DNA of 64,000 nt, taken from contig NC_088312.1 of assembly GCF_910592395.1 (NCBI RefSeq), forward strand, positions 19,349,292 through 19,413,291. Direction: 5' to 3'. Positions 1-11,110 of the stretch are shown piece after piece. The notes under the pieces were generated by a model. It was given only the letters and a program-made list of their open reading frames with translations, had not been told where the DNA came from and did not search any database. Within the stretch, counting starts at the first letter, position 1; each line of letters begins with the position of its first letter. Source of the stretch: Lineus longissimus. Taxonomy: Eukaryota > Nemertea > Pilidiophora > Heteronemertea > Lineidae. Both the position numbers and the translations under genes were made by a program.

Positions 1-869
1 GCCTATAACTAATCTCAGCCATTTTTTCAAAGCTGGCGACTGTAAAAAGTTCTGGAATACCCTGAAGAAGCATGCACCGGCTAATTATTCTATTTTGAGC
101 ACAAACAATTTCACCCAACATTTTCGTAACATTATATATGGTGCCGACGATCTGGATCCATTTCAGGCTTCTGTCAGTAGTCATGTTGGCTCTGTTTTTG
201 AGTCTAATTGTGACAAGTACCTCGAAAGCTTTTATACGGCGGAAGACATCCGGTTGGCCATCTGTGTTCTGAATAGGGGAAAAGCTGCTGGTGTCGATGG
301 CATAACTACCGAGCATCTACAGGATGGTCTTTCCCCGCAGCTTTGTGATATATTCTGTAATTTATTTAATGTGATGCTGAGTTGGCATGTTGTATGCCCT
401 GAATTGTTGTTTGGTACTATCACACCAGTTCTAAAGAAGCCAACTCTGTTTCTTAATGACCCGTTTAGCTATAGACCGATTACCGTCAGTACAATTTATT
501 CTAAGGTACTGGATTCTTTATTAATCCCAGAAACTACCATTCATAACTTTCAATTTGGATTCAGAGATGGCTTGGGCATTGATCACGCTTCTACTTTTTT
601 ACATAAACTTGTTAGATATTTTAATCAGAGGGAAAGTCCTGTTTACGTATGCAGCCTTGACGCTGAGAAGTGTTTTGACCGGGTATGCCACGCTGGTCTA
701 TCTTACAAGCTTTTACCAAGGATACATCTTAATCACTGGCTTATCTTATATGTGAGGTACACTAATCTTAAGGCTGTTGTTAAATGGAAGGGTGTCGTAT
801 TGCGAGAGACATCTTCAATGATATTGCCTATGCTGATGATATTTGCCTGCTTTCAGTAAGTGTACCTGG
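1..869 (+). pseudogene. LINE reverse transcriptase fragment (array copy L1, 5' part)
   Basis: This is the reverse transcriptase part of a non-LTR retrotransposon, entering the window already inside the element. Visible RT motifs are GKAAGVDGITTEHLQ (about 278-322), SYRPITV, FGFRDGLGIDHAS and the palm strand CSLDAEKCFDRV. The YADD catalytic box is present near 820-835 but in another frame, because about 110 bp before it are deleted relative to copy L4 at about 22195-22310. It is therefore dead. It is nearly identical to 59734-60600. The reading frame continues the linker and endonuclease remnant seen whole in copies L2 and L5. It is split from its own 3' end (3385-4050) by a 2.5-kb insertion. 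The clade is uncertain; CR1/L2/jockey-like is my guess. Confidence 0.85.
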
Positions 870-1266
870 ACGCAAGGGCCCAACGCGCCGCGTAGCGGCA
901 AAAAAGCGAAGCTGGCGAAACATTTATAACGGGTCACCGTCACTTATTATTGGACTTATAGCGCATTTACGGGGTTGCAACTATTTTGCTTTATAGTGTC
1001 ACCAGGAAAGAAAAGCATGCGACCTAACGCCGATCTATTTGTATAAAGTGATAATTGGAAGGTATATAGTAGGAAATATCAATAAAATAATCATTCCATG
1101 TCGTCTTTTGAGGGCATTTTTGATTGTAAAAAATATATGTGTACGTCACCGTAGTCTCTGCAATGATAATTTTATCAGAGCAGTCTCGCGCAAGTAGAAG
1201 TTCTTTACCTATTAGTTCTTCACTTATTAGTCTCAACGTCTGGCGCAAAGCCAGACGTTTTCCATT

Positions 1267-1401
1267 ACGATTTCACTACGATGTTTGACAAGAAGGAGCA
1301 GTGCGCGAGATATGCTAATGAGCAGACTTCCCTCGCTTGAGTTTCTGAAGAATGTTCCATATCGCGCTAAGCTCATCACTGCTGATTATGACAGGCGTGC
1401 A
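1267..1401 (+). repeat. 135-bp direct duplication, first copy
   Basis: This segment is repeated with a few substitutions at 2599-2733, in the same orientation and inside the same 2.5-kb insertion. A second shared block, about 60 bp around 2886-2943 and 3236-3298, shows the insertion has a repetitive internal structure. Nothing recognisable is encoded. Confidence 0.7.
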
Positions 1402-1925
1402 ACGGTAGGTATCTGCTCCCCAACTTCCACCCTAATACGGTACAATAAGTTACCATTTGATGGGAATGGGACAATGCCCTCACTGTGTATGGAGTCATAG
1501 GGATAAGAAGACATTATTCATTAGTGTTGGTACAAATGATTTTGCCCAAAAAGCATGCGCATTCAAAAAACAAAATATGCAAGGTATCACGTACATGACC
1601 ATGACGACGTGCAGAAAGTGCACTGGCCAGTGCATACCCTATGGCTATGTACTAGTAAACATGGTAAACATGAACAACATCATTATTCATCGGCAGTTCA
1701 TTTTACTCCGAGCTTTTCCTGAAACATATAGCCATGATGATTAGGCCTACCATGTACCATGACCAATAACAGCACTAGATCATGTCGATGTCAACAAGTT
1801 CACATGAACCGTATAATCCCGCATGGCGCATGTGGGCATGCATCTAAACCAAAGCCCCAAAATCACTTGTTTTGGTCTATTTCACTTGTGTTTCCCCCGT
1901 CTCCCAGTCCATAATACATTTACAG

Positions 1926-2044
1926 TTTACAATCCCCGATCATGGCCCAACAAAAGGTCATCGGTTGACTAAAGGAACACAACTGTTCAATGGATTTATA
2001 GTTGAATGCGATCAAACTACGTCTTTTCAATCGCGGATTGTAAA
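1926..2044. mobile_element. MITE-like unit, TTTACAATCC termini
   Basis: About 119 bp bounded by an imperfect inverted repeat: TTTACAATCCCCGAT at the left and its near-complement at 2029-2044. A second unit with related termini (AATCCCCGATC) lies at 25654-25778, so this is a dispersed family. It has no coding capacity. Confidence 0.5.
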
Positions 2045-3259
2045 TTTAACCCCAAGGGCCTAGGGAAGGCCCTATAACAATACTTTCGACACAGTTATTA
2101 TCTCCGCTGCCTCCACCATGTTACACACAGTGCTCACTGAGCCTCATGGAATAATGTCTTTCACCGTTGAATAATTTTTCATATTCCATGCCTACAACTT
2201 CAATTTCTTCATATTTCATGGCTAGAAGTTCAATACTAATATAATATCCAAGATAAAATTACAAGAAGTAGTCAATAGGGGTCTCTCACCTCTCACTGTA
2301 TGTCCACACTATTCACGCTTGTACGAGGAATACATTCAATGCTGAATCTAACAACACCCAGTGCCCTTACTCTGTATATTAGTCACTGGAAGATGGCCCA
2401 TTTCACTCCTTGCTTCTACTTCACCTATAGTCTCATTGCAAACGCCTCAGTTCTATGATATCACATTCACTTTCAGCTGTCATGCAACGCAACAACTGTG
2501 CTATCTGCCATCGCACATCAACGAAGAAGTGCAGCCGCCCACATTCCACCTCACGTCTGTCCGACCAGCTGCAATCCTCGAGGACGCCCCACTGTACCAC
2601 GATTTCACTACGATGTTTGACAAGAAGGAGCAGTGCGCGAGATAGGCTAATGAGCAGACTTCCCTCGCTTGAGTTTCGGAAGAATGTTCCATATCGCGCT
2701 AAGCTGACCACTGCTGACCATGACAGGCGTGCATTGGACTGGTACAGGTTGGAACTGAACATTGAATATGCTGGTGGTGACGCTTTCTGATGAGAAGTTG
2801 GTCGTGACTGATGCAGTATCCTTGGACTTGTCCACAGCATCGTTCAATCATTGCTCTCTGAGCTGCCTTGATTCTGTACTTACCCAAATACTAAGACCAA
2901 ATGCCTGTTGACTGTGCTTTAAGAGAGACTGGCGCCATGCCTAGAGATATGACTGACCCCTATTGGCAAATTTGTATGACTTTATCTTGCCTACCTAGCT
3001 GCTGCCTATAGTCTCCCTTTAACTGCGGAACACTTCAAAGTCGATAAAATGCCATGTTCCACCTTTTAATGTGTTCAGACCGCCATTTTCAAAATAATCA
3101 AGTCAGGACACTGCCTTCTAGTCTCATAATAAATTTTGCTTTCCTCAATAATAACATTTCTTCTTCTTCAATGCTTTCATCATTCCAAACTTCTCCTCCT
3201 CTGACTTTTACAGGGGTACAGTCATGGCAATCAAAACCCAAATACTGAGACCAAATGCC

Positions 3260-3321
3260 TGTTGACTGTGCTTTAAGAGAGACTGGCGCCATGCCTAGTC
3301 TCTCTTAAAGCACAGTCAACA
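3260..3321. repeat. Long perfect hairpin, 25-bp arms
   Basis: Arms 3260-3284 and 3297-3321 are exact reverse complements around a 12-nt loop. The left arm with its flank is also present once near 2908-2932 without the partner arm. The hairpin therefore probably arose by inverted duplication of that local sequence. Confidence 0.8.
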
Positions 3322-3384
3322 GACACCAACCCCCTCAGACTCAGAAACCACAAACGCCCAACCCTTCCTGCTACCTTAATACTT

Positions 3385-4050
3385 CTGGGTTGCAGGCCCT
3401 ACTTGGCAAGTGTTGTCAATAGTGTATAACCTTTGGGAAGCGTATACTCTCCTGCTCACCGGTCTGGAGTCTTGGTTCTAACCGTATTACTAGTACCGTT
3501 TCTATTGACATACTTGGAACCACATTTACCTCTGATCTTTTGGCTAAGTCTTTGGCTAAGTATAGGGCCAATCTGCTTAACTGAATATTAGGACGCAATT
3601 CCCCATGTCGGAAGCTTTGTCTGAATGGATATATCCTGGCTCCATTCTTAGGGTACGGTGATTTTGAACATTTAGAAAGAAGGTTGTCATGACCCACTTG
3701 ATCTAGCCTATTCTGTGTGGATTTGCCCGCATGGTCGGCCGGGCGGGCGGTTATCTGCCCCCGAGAATGGGACCGTGGACTCCCTGAAGATCCTTATCTT
3801 CGGGGGCGATACGGCATAGCCGGCTCGGCGGAGCGAACTCTCACTGAATTATTGGTCAAGGTTTTTTAGCTTTTATTGGCTTTCGGTGTTTCTGATCAAT
3901 GTACTTTGATGTAAATGTGATTGTAAATATGTATAATTAAATGTTTTATCGGCAAATGTGAAATGTGACTGAATGTTAATTCTCTAATTGAGTCCTTTTC
4001 AGGAGGTTTTAATAAATAAATGATAAATAATAAAAAAGAAAATAATTTTT
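3385..4050 (+). pseudogene. LINE copy L1, 3' part and A-rich tail
   Basis: This continues the LINE interrupted at 869. It aligns with 8779-9455, 22380-23285 and 60600-61255. It carries a GC-rich block with GGCCGGGCGGGCGG near 3740 and ends in an A-rich tail (about 4010-4050: AATAAATAAATG, then AATAATAAAAAAG), as expected for a LINE 3' end. Relative to copy L4 it lacks about 300 bp of the 3' coding region. No intact frame remains. Confidence 0.75.
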
Positions 4051-4639
4051 CGATTTGCAAAGAGGCTATCGCATCGCCACTAAGCCCACGAAAATGATTA
4101 CTGCCCTACGCTGCATTTATAGTTCTCAATAAAAACACCTTAAAAACCACCAGAAAGTGTCCGGTTTTATTTATAAAAATCATATTTTGTAATTTATTGA
4201 TAAAATAAAGCGTTTTATGAGAGAATGTGGCACTAATTCGGCCTGAATGTGACTTGCAGTTGACGAAAGATTATGAAACACTTGAATCTCAGGTTGCCAA
4301 TATCCAGATGGCGCAACTGATCAATTCCAGTGTCTCAAATTTTTCATTTTGGTACTGTGCGAGTATGGCCGAGAAAACGATGCTTTTGCATGACCATTTT
4401 CTTTCTAGGGGCGATGGTGCAGTAATTTCTTTCGATGCTGTCCTGCAAATTATTTCAGGACTTCTAGTTGAGGTTCCTGTTGTGACTTCGCTATATTCAT
4501 TCTCATATATGTTCTCGACATCTGAAAGTGTCTTGAAAAAGCGTGGATCGTCGCGGAGTCCTATCAAGGAACATGTACATGTATACCGACTAAGGATCAT
4601 TTGCGTCAAGTTGAGTTTGAAACTACATATATAAGATCA
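4051..4639 (+). promoter_or_regulatory. Conserved leader/upstream region of GPCR copy 1
   Basis: About 590 bp conserved in front of every receptor copy. It starts directly after the LINE tail with the block CGATTTGCAAAGAGGCTATC. It contains a TATA-like TTTATAAAAAT near 4170 and an open frame (4227-4634) that begins with GTG, not ATG, and is broken in other copies. I read it as promoter and 5' UTR, possibly with a spliced leader, not as a separate gene. TATATAAG at 4625-4632 is shared only with copies 2 and 6. Confidence 0.45.
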
Positions 4640-5716
4640 ATGTTGACCGAAGGTCTAAAGATGAACTATTCAAACGATGGCGTCTCCACCGCAGCTGTAC
4701 AGGACTCCACCCTGAGGTTGATATGCGATGTGCGAAGACTGCTGACCGAGCCAAACCTGATCCTCCTTTCGAAAGTCGCGCCGTTTCTTTTGAACTACAC
4801 ATGGTGTTTCCTCATTCCATTATGTTATATAGGGAATGGACTAGCTCTGCTTGGTAGTCTTCCTAGAGCCAGTAAAAGCTCGGCGTATCTTTACATGACG
4901 GTGCTAGCATGCAGTGAAACCATTTCCCTAACTAGAGTAGTATTAAGATTGTACAATTACTTTGGAATTGAACTCACTGATCTATTTTGCCAAATAGACA
5001 TATACGTAGTAAATTTCCTGAATTATTTCCAGGCATACATTGTATTAATGCTGACCATTGAACGGGCTCTGGCTGTAAATATGCCACTAAGAGTAGCTCG
5101 GTTATTTTCGGTAAAGAAAGGAACGGTTGCTCTGTTTTTCATAATGGTGTTTTCCGCCATTGCGCCAATTTATAATCTCATTTACATGGTGAGTTATAAT
5201 AGGCAGTGCCTATACTATGTAGAGGGTCCATCATGGGAGTCTATTTTAAACGGTATTTACCTGAAAGATAATATATTATTCGTGTACTTGCCATTTTCCG
5301 TACTTATGATCAGTAACGTAACAATCATCGTCGGTATGGAGAGATCAGCCAAGGCTCGGAAACAACAGGGAAGAACACAAGACCAGCGTGACTCTCAGAT
5401 CGCCAAGGATCGTCAAATCACCGTCATCTGTCTATTGGTTTCGTTTGTTTACTTGATCCTTAATGCACCACTGTACATATTTCTGAGCTTCAAGGAAGAG
5501 ACACTTGTATTGCCTGGTTGGGAATATAGATGGACTTGTGAACGCACCCTGACAACTTATATAATCCATGGGATATGTAATTTACTGGCTAATCTGAATT
5601 ACTGCCTGAACGGATACCTCTACTGCCTCAGCGGTGCATCATTTCGGGTTGAAGTGAAGACGTCTGTTGTTCGATTAGGCAAGGCGATAAAGAAATGTTT
5701 TACTCGATATTATTGA
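4640..5716 (+). CDS. Rhodopsin-class GPCR, array copy 1 (type A)
   Basis: This 358-aa seven-transmembrane receptor is predicted to sit in the plasma membrane and signal through a G protein. Approximate segments are TM1 50-72 (IGNG, the class-A Asn), TM2 83-105, TM3 117-142, TM4 161-182, TM5 210-232, TM6 259-283 and TM7 303-328. Cys117 and Cys190 fit the TM3-ECL2 disulfide. The DRY box is replaced by ERA (141-143) and NPxxY by NGYLY (324-328), so this is a divergent subfamily. There is an N-glycosylation site near residue 9. The gene is intronless. The first ATG (4640) is used; a second in-frame ATG is at 4661. The ligand is unknown: a peptide receptor or an orphan chemoreceptor-like receptor are both possible. 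It has the type-A TM2-TM3 sequence (RVVLRLYNYF) and Tyr/Met in TM4 (PIYNLIYM). Confidence 0.9.
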   Translation: MLTEGLKMNYSNDGVSTAAVQDSTLRLICDVRRLLTEPNLILLSKVAPFLLNYTWCFLIPLCYIGNGLALLGSLPRASKSSAYLYMTVLACSETISLTRVVLRLYNYFGIELTDLFCQIDIYVVNFLNYFQAYIVLMLTIERALAVNMPLRVARLFSVKKGTVALFFIMVFSAIAPIYNLIYMVSYNRQCLYYVEGPSWESILNGIYLKDNILFVYLPFSVLMISNVTIIVGMERSAKARKQQGRTQDQRDSQIAKDRQITVICLLVSFVYLILNAPLYIFLSFKEETLVLPGWEYRWTCERTLTTYIIHGICNLLANLNYCLNGYLYCLSGASFRVEVKTSVVRLGKAIKKCFTRYY

Positions 5717-7340
5717 TCATAAGTAAAACATGGATGCAAAGCCTGGTCATTGGGCCACGTCGGGACAAAGGAGTCAAAGGAATCAAGGGACTCGGGGTCT
5801 TCGGTTTCCTGCTATATTACGTTACACATAGCTCAATATTTTAGATGTAAAAGGAATCAGCTACCAAATTGGGGAAGTATCTATTCTAGCTGTGGGTATT
5901 TTATTTTGACTTGTATTGAAAATACTCTTTGGGATTCTGCGACCAATAAGAATAGATAATTAAAAACATTTGTTTTAAAAAAAATCATTGTTTTGCTTTC
6001 ACATATTGGTGATGTTCAGTTGACGCGTTTCGCATTGAAACGAGCAGATTATGCTGGATTTTCGCATTAGGCTCATTTCACCTCAGATCTATGCGCTAAT
6101 GACCTATTTTACTTTCTTTCTGTTTCTGAATACCCCAGACCAAGCTGAAAAACATATCGCCAACTCATCAGACCTCGGCTTGTAACATCGATAGTTCGAG
6201 AATCCCGATATACAGTACGTCCAATAGAAAACGTATTAAAAAGAGAATGGTGGGATGTCACTTCATCATTTCATATTCAGCAGATGAAGTCGCGATTGGC
6301 TGCCTCGGGAGCGCACTTTACATCTGTAAATCAGGTTTTGAAAGTTTCCTTCATTGTCAGTAGCGTATGGGGCAACCAATGGAAACCTTCACTAGTATGA
6401 ATATTTGAACACCAAGTACATGACGACTTATTATTAGTAAGGTTCTGAAGAGACACAAGGCCTTTCAAATGTGTGCGGTTCGTCCTTAGAACACCCAATC
6501 CCATAGGACATTTTAAACCACTAGACCTGCTTGCCGCGCCCATCGTCGAAGCCCATGCTCGGAAAATCAATACCTGTTTACGCGTGATATTCAATTGCAT
6601 AATGTGCTTAATCTGGTAACTACCAGTATTTTGTTCCTGGATAGGTTAATTAGTGACAGTTACCTCGGGCGGTTCTGTCATTGGTCTGGTATGATGAAAA
6701 CACGATGAGGATGTAGATAAGGGAGACTACTTGGTGTATTCCAGGGAGTGTATGACGAACCCACTGGACATATACGTGTAAATATAGGTAGGTACAGCTT
6801 TTGGTATGGATTACAATGCAATATTCAGGTTAAGATCTGGTGAGTAACTGGTGAACTTGAAGTGGTGATGACCACGGCAATTTTGTCAAAATACTGTTAC
6901 CCGTGAGACACCAGCAAGACGAATAACAACTGACCAACTTTGTGTGCCGTAATATTGCCACATGAAAGGTACCGGGGTTTTAAAGCGGGCGTTCGTGGGG
7001 CAAACTCCTTGGCGCCAAAGAATATGTCTGCCATGTTGGAGAAAATGACGCGATACCATAGAAAACCCAAGACAGAGGGGTGATAGAGTCGCCGACGGTA
7101 GGACACTAATCATTGCATGTGCGTCAAAGTAAGGAGCAGCCGCCTCCATGCATGGACCACATTCGACGTCACCTTCGCCGTCATCTCGGAACATCTCGGA
7201 CATTTCCGGAAGGTCGTCGGAAGTAATCGGGATTTTCCGTGATGCCGATAATCAATCTTGACACGAGAGGCGCTGATTTCCGTCCTTACAATGCCTCTAG
7301 TACTGGTAAGTTGCAACGATCTTGAAAAGCAGTACCGCGG
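5717..7340. other. Conserved array spacer, unit 1
   Basis: About 1.6 kb between the GPCR stop and the next LINE, conserved in all units. Two minus-strand open frames recur with only substitutions. One is about 89 codons (6331-6600). The other is a short ATG frame (6897-7034) starting MADIFFGAKEF and followed by a GTAAC donor-like site. Neither is recognised. They may be remnants of an exon or of a transposon carried in the duplicated unit. No promoter or terminator is evident. Confidence 0.5.
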
Positions 7341-9455
7341 GTCCACACCTGGATTGACCATGTTTTTACTACTTGAATTGAGATTTGTGAATGTTAAGTG
7401 GTTGAGCTTGAGGAGGATAATTTGAGTGATCATTTATATTTGAAATTCTCCTTTGGAGTATGTGTCAAGCCTGACGCAGGTGGCAGTGAAATGCAAAAGA
7501 ATTGGAATGAGAATAGGCAACTTGTATGGGACAAGCCTGGTATTCGTGTTAGGTATTGCCAAATTTTGCAAGAAAAACTGGCCTTGTTAGATGTGGCAGA
7601 TGCTGCCTCTTTGAATGACCGTGATTCAGCTCAGTCGTATGTTAACAGATTGGTAGATGGCCTCAATGATGCTATTCACACTGCAGCTATTGAGTCTGGG
7701 TGTTCAGAAGCTCAGAAGCTCAGAAGTGTTGCCGTAGCCTAAGGCCCACTGGTGTGCTGGCCTCTACAGGATCAGAGGTGCTATGCAGTTTTGGTGGCAT
7801 CTCTGGGTTTGCAATGGCTGCCCTAGGACCGGAGCAGTTTTTGAGTGCTGAACGTTCTTGAAGAAGCAATTTCGTAGAGTATCTCGACGCTCTTTGCACC
7901 TGCTTTTAATAAGCTTATAACTAATCTTAGCAATTTATTCAAAGCTGGCGACTGTAAAAAGTTCTGGAATAGTCTGAAGAAGCGTGCACCGGCTAATTCT
8001 TCTATTTTGAGTAAAAACGATTTCCCCCAACATTTTAGTAACATTATGTATGGTTTCAACGGTCTGGATCCACTTCAGGCTTCTGTCAGTAGTCATGTTG
8101 GCTCTGTTTTTGAGTCTAATTGTGACAAGTACCTCGAAAGCTTTTATACGGCGGAAGACATCCGGTTGGCCATCTGTGTTCTGAAGAGGGGAAAAGCTGC
8201 TGGTGTCGATGGTATAACTACCGAGCATCTACAGGATGGTCTTTCCCCGCAGCTTTGTGATATATTCTGTAATTTATTTAATGTGATGCTGAGTTGGCAT
8301 GTTGCATGCCCTGAATTGTTGTTTGGTACTATTACACCAGTTCTCAAGAAGCCAACTCTGTTTCTTAATGACCCGTTTAGCTATAGACCGATTACCGTCA
8401 GTACAATTTATTCTAAGGTACTGGATTCCTTATTAATCCCAGAAACTACCATTCATAACTCTCAATTTGGATTCAGAGATGGCTTGGGCATTGATCACGC
8501 TTCTTGTTTTTTACATGATCTTGTTAGATATTTTAATCAGAGGGGAAGTCCTGTTTACGTATGCAGCCTTGACGCTGAGAAGTGTTTTGACCGGGTATGC
8601 CACGCTAGTTTATCTTACAAGCTTTTACCAAGAATACTTTTTAATCACTGGCTTATCTTATATGTGAGGTACACTAATCTTAAGGCTGTTGTTAAATGGA
8701 AGGGTGTCGTATTGCGAGATACATCTTCAATGATACTGCCTATGCTGATGATATTTGCCTGCTTTCAGTAAGTGTACCTGGGTTGCAGGCCCTACTTGAC
8801 AAGTGTTGTCAATAGTGTATAACCTTTGGGAAGCGTATACTCTCCTGCTCACCGGTCTGGTGTCTTTGTTCTAACCGTATTACTAGTACCGTTTCTATCG
8901 ACATACTTGGAACCACATTTACCTCTGATCTTTTGGCTAAGTCTTTGGCTAAGTATAGGGCCAATCTGCTTAACTGAATATTTGGACGCAATTCCCCATG
9001 TCGGAAGCTTTGTCTGAATGGATATATCCTGGCTCCATTCTTAGGGTACGGTGATTTTGAACATTTCGAAAGAAGGTTGTCATGACCCACTTGATCTAGC
9101 CTATTCTGTGTGGATTTGCCCGCAGGGTCGGCCGGGCGGGCGGTTATCTGCCCCCGAGAATGGGACCGTGGACTCCCTGAAGATCCTTATCTTCGGGGGC
9201 GATACGGCATGGCCGGCTCGGCGGAGCGAACTCTCACTGAATTATTGGTCAAGGCTTTTTTAGCTTTTATTGGCTTTCGGTGTTTCTGATCAATGTACTT
9301 TGATGTATATGTGATTGTAAATATGTATAATTAAATGTTTTATCGGCAAATGTGAAATGTGACTGAATGTTAATTCTCTAATTGAGTCCTTATCAGGAGG
9401 TTTTAATAAATAAATGATAAATAATAAAAAAGAAAATAATTTTTCGATTTGCAAA
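7341..9455 (+). pseudogene. 5'-truncated LINE, array copy L2
   Basis: The order is an endonuclease C-terminus (WIDHVFTT near 7345, then EEDNLSDHLYL near 7400-7440, the SDH box of AP-type LINE endonucleases), a linker, the RT domain (8007-8771, same motifs as L1) and a 3' UTR with the GC-rich block and A-rich tail ending near 9455. Stops interrupt the endonuclease and linker. The segment before YADD is deleted exactly as in L1 and L5. Because every unit has this LINE at the same place and orientation, it was present before the array amplified. Confidence 0.85.
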
Positions 9456-10036
9456 GAGGCTATCGCATCGCCACTAAGCCCACGAAAAGGATAACTGCCC
9501 TACGCTGCATTTATAGTTCTCAATAAAAACACCTTAAAAACCACCAGAAAGTGTCCGGTTTTATTTATAAAAATCATATTTTGTTATTTATTGATAAAAT
9601 AAAGCGTTTTATGAGAGAATGTGGCACTAATTCGGCCTGAATGTGACTTGCAGTCTGAACTGGTGACGAAAGATTATGAAACACTTGAATCTCAGGTTGC
9701 CAATATCCAAATGGCGCAACTGATCAATTCCAGTGTCTCAAATTTTTCATTTTGGTACTGTGCGAGTATGGCCGAGAAAATGATGCTTTTGCATGACCAT
9801 TTTCTTTCTAGGGGCGATGGTGAAGTAATTTCTTTCGATGCTGTCCTGCAAATTATTTCAGGACTTCTAGTTGAGGTTCCTGTTGTGACTTCGCTATATT
9901 CATTCTCATATATGTTCTCGACATCTGAAAGTGTCTTGAAAAAGCGTGGATCGTCGCGAAGTCATATCAAGGAACATGTATACCGACTAAGGATCATTTG
10001 CGTCAAGTTGAGTTTGGAACTACATATATAAGATCA
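9456..10036 (+). promoter_or_regulatory. Conserved leader of GPCR copy 2
   Basis: Same block as 4051-4639. It carries an extra CTGAACTGG near 9655 and lacks a 6-bp repeat near 9978, showing that the sequence tolerates small indels as untranslated sequence would. Confidence 0.45.
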
Positions 10037-11110
10037 ATGTTGACCGAAGGTCTAAAGATGAACTATTCAAACGATGGCGTCTCCACCGCAGCTGTACAGG
10101 ACTCCACCCTGAGGTTGATATGCGATGTGCGAAGACTGCTGACCGAGCCAAACCTGATCCTCCTTTCTAAAGTCGATGAATTTCTTTTGAACTACACATG
10201 GTGTTTCCTCATTCCATTATGTTATATAGGGAATGGACTAGCTCTGCTTGGTAGTCTTCCTAGAGCCAGTAAAAGCTCCGCGTATCTTTACATGACGGTG
10301 CTAGCTTGCAGTGAAACCATTGCCCTAACTAGAGTATTATTTCACTTTGACAAATACTTTGGAATTGAACGCACTGATCTATTTTGCCAAATAGACTCAT
10401 ACGTACTGAATTTCCAGAATTATTTCCAGGTATACATTGTATTAATACTGACCATTGAACGGGCTCTGGCTGTTAATATGCCACTCAGAGTAACCCGTAT
10501 GTTTTCGGTAAAGAAAGGCGCGATTTCTCTGTTTTTCATAATGGTATTTTCCGCCATTGCGCAAATTGATAATCTCATTTACAAAGTGAGTTATAATAGG
10601 CAGTGCCTATACTATGTAGAGGGTCCATCATGGGAGTCTATTTTAGATGGTATTTACCTGAAAGAAAATTTATTCTTCGTGTACTTGCCATTTTCCGTAC
10701 TAATGATCAGTAACGTAACGATCATCGTCGGTATGGCGAGATCGGCCAAGGCTCGGAAACAACTCGGAACACAAGACCAGCGTGACTCTCAAATCGCCAA
10801 GGATCGTCAAATCACCGTCATCTGTCTATTGGTTTCGTTTGTTTACTTGATCCTTAATGCACCACTGTACATATTTCTGAGCTTCAAGGAAGAGACACTT
10901 GTATTGCCTGGTTGGGAATATAGATGGACTTGTGAACGCACCCTGACAACTTATATAATCCGTGGGATATGTGATTTACTGGCTAATCTGAATTACTGCC
11001 TGAACGGTTACCTCTACTGCCTCAGCGGTGCATCATTTCGGGTTGAAGTGAAAACGTCTGTTGTTCGATTAGGCAAGGCGATAAAGAAATGTTTTACTCG
11101 ATATTATTGA
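10037..11110 (+). CDS. Rhodopsin-class GPCR, array copy 2 (type B)
   Basis: Intact 357-aa receptor, same seven-TM architecture as copy 1, with ERA for DRY and NGYLY for NPxxY. It differs mainly between TM2 and TM3 (RVLFHFDKYF and SYVLNFQNYF) and in TM4, where Asp and Lys (QIDNLIYK) replace Tyr and Met. ICL3 is one residue shorter at QLGTQDQ, as in copy 4. The start is the first ATG of the conserved MLTEGLKM leader peptide. The type-B differences lie where a ligand pocket would be, so ligand specificity may differ from type A (inference). Confidence 0.9.
   Translation: MLTEGLKMNYSNDGVSTAAVQDSTLRLICDVRRLLTEPNLILLSKVDEFLLNYTWCFLIPLCYIGNGLALLGSLPRASKSSAYLYMTVLACSETIALTRVLFHFDKYFGIERTDLFCQIDSYVLNFQNYFQVYIVLILTIERALAVNMPLRVTRMFSVKKGAISLFFIMVFSAIAQIDNLIYKVSYNRQCLYYVEGPSWESILDGIYLKENLFFVYLPFSVLMISNVTIIVGMARSAKARKQLGTQDQRDSQIAKDRQITVICLLVSFVYLILNAPLYIFLSFKEETLVLPGWEYRWTCERTLTTYIIRGICDLLANLNYCLNGYLYCLSGASFRVEVKTSVVRLGKAIKKCFTRYY

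Larger units (their letters stand above)
870..3384. mobile_element. 2.5-kb insertion inside LINE copy L1
   Basis: Copies L2 (about 8778) and L5 (about 60597) run without a break through the point where L1 is interrupted, so the insertion limits are clear. CTGG at 866-869 is repeated at 3385-3388, a 4-bp target duplication. The ends are not inverted repeats and no convincing coding region is visible. Inside are a 135-bp direct duplication, a MITE-like unit and a long hairpin, so this may be a composite of small non-autonomous elements. Family not recognised. Confidence 0.7.

Noticed and set aside
4227-4634. 135-codon frame in front of GPCR copy 1 (also 9621, 61438)
   Set aside because: Starts with GTG, not ATG, and the frame is broken by indels in copies 3, 4 and 5. 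Treated as leader sequence.
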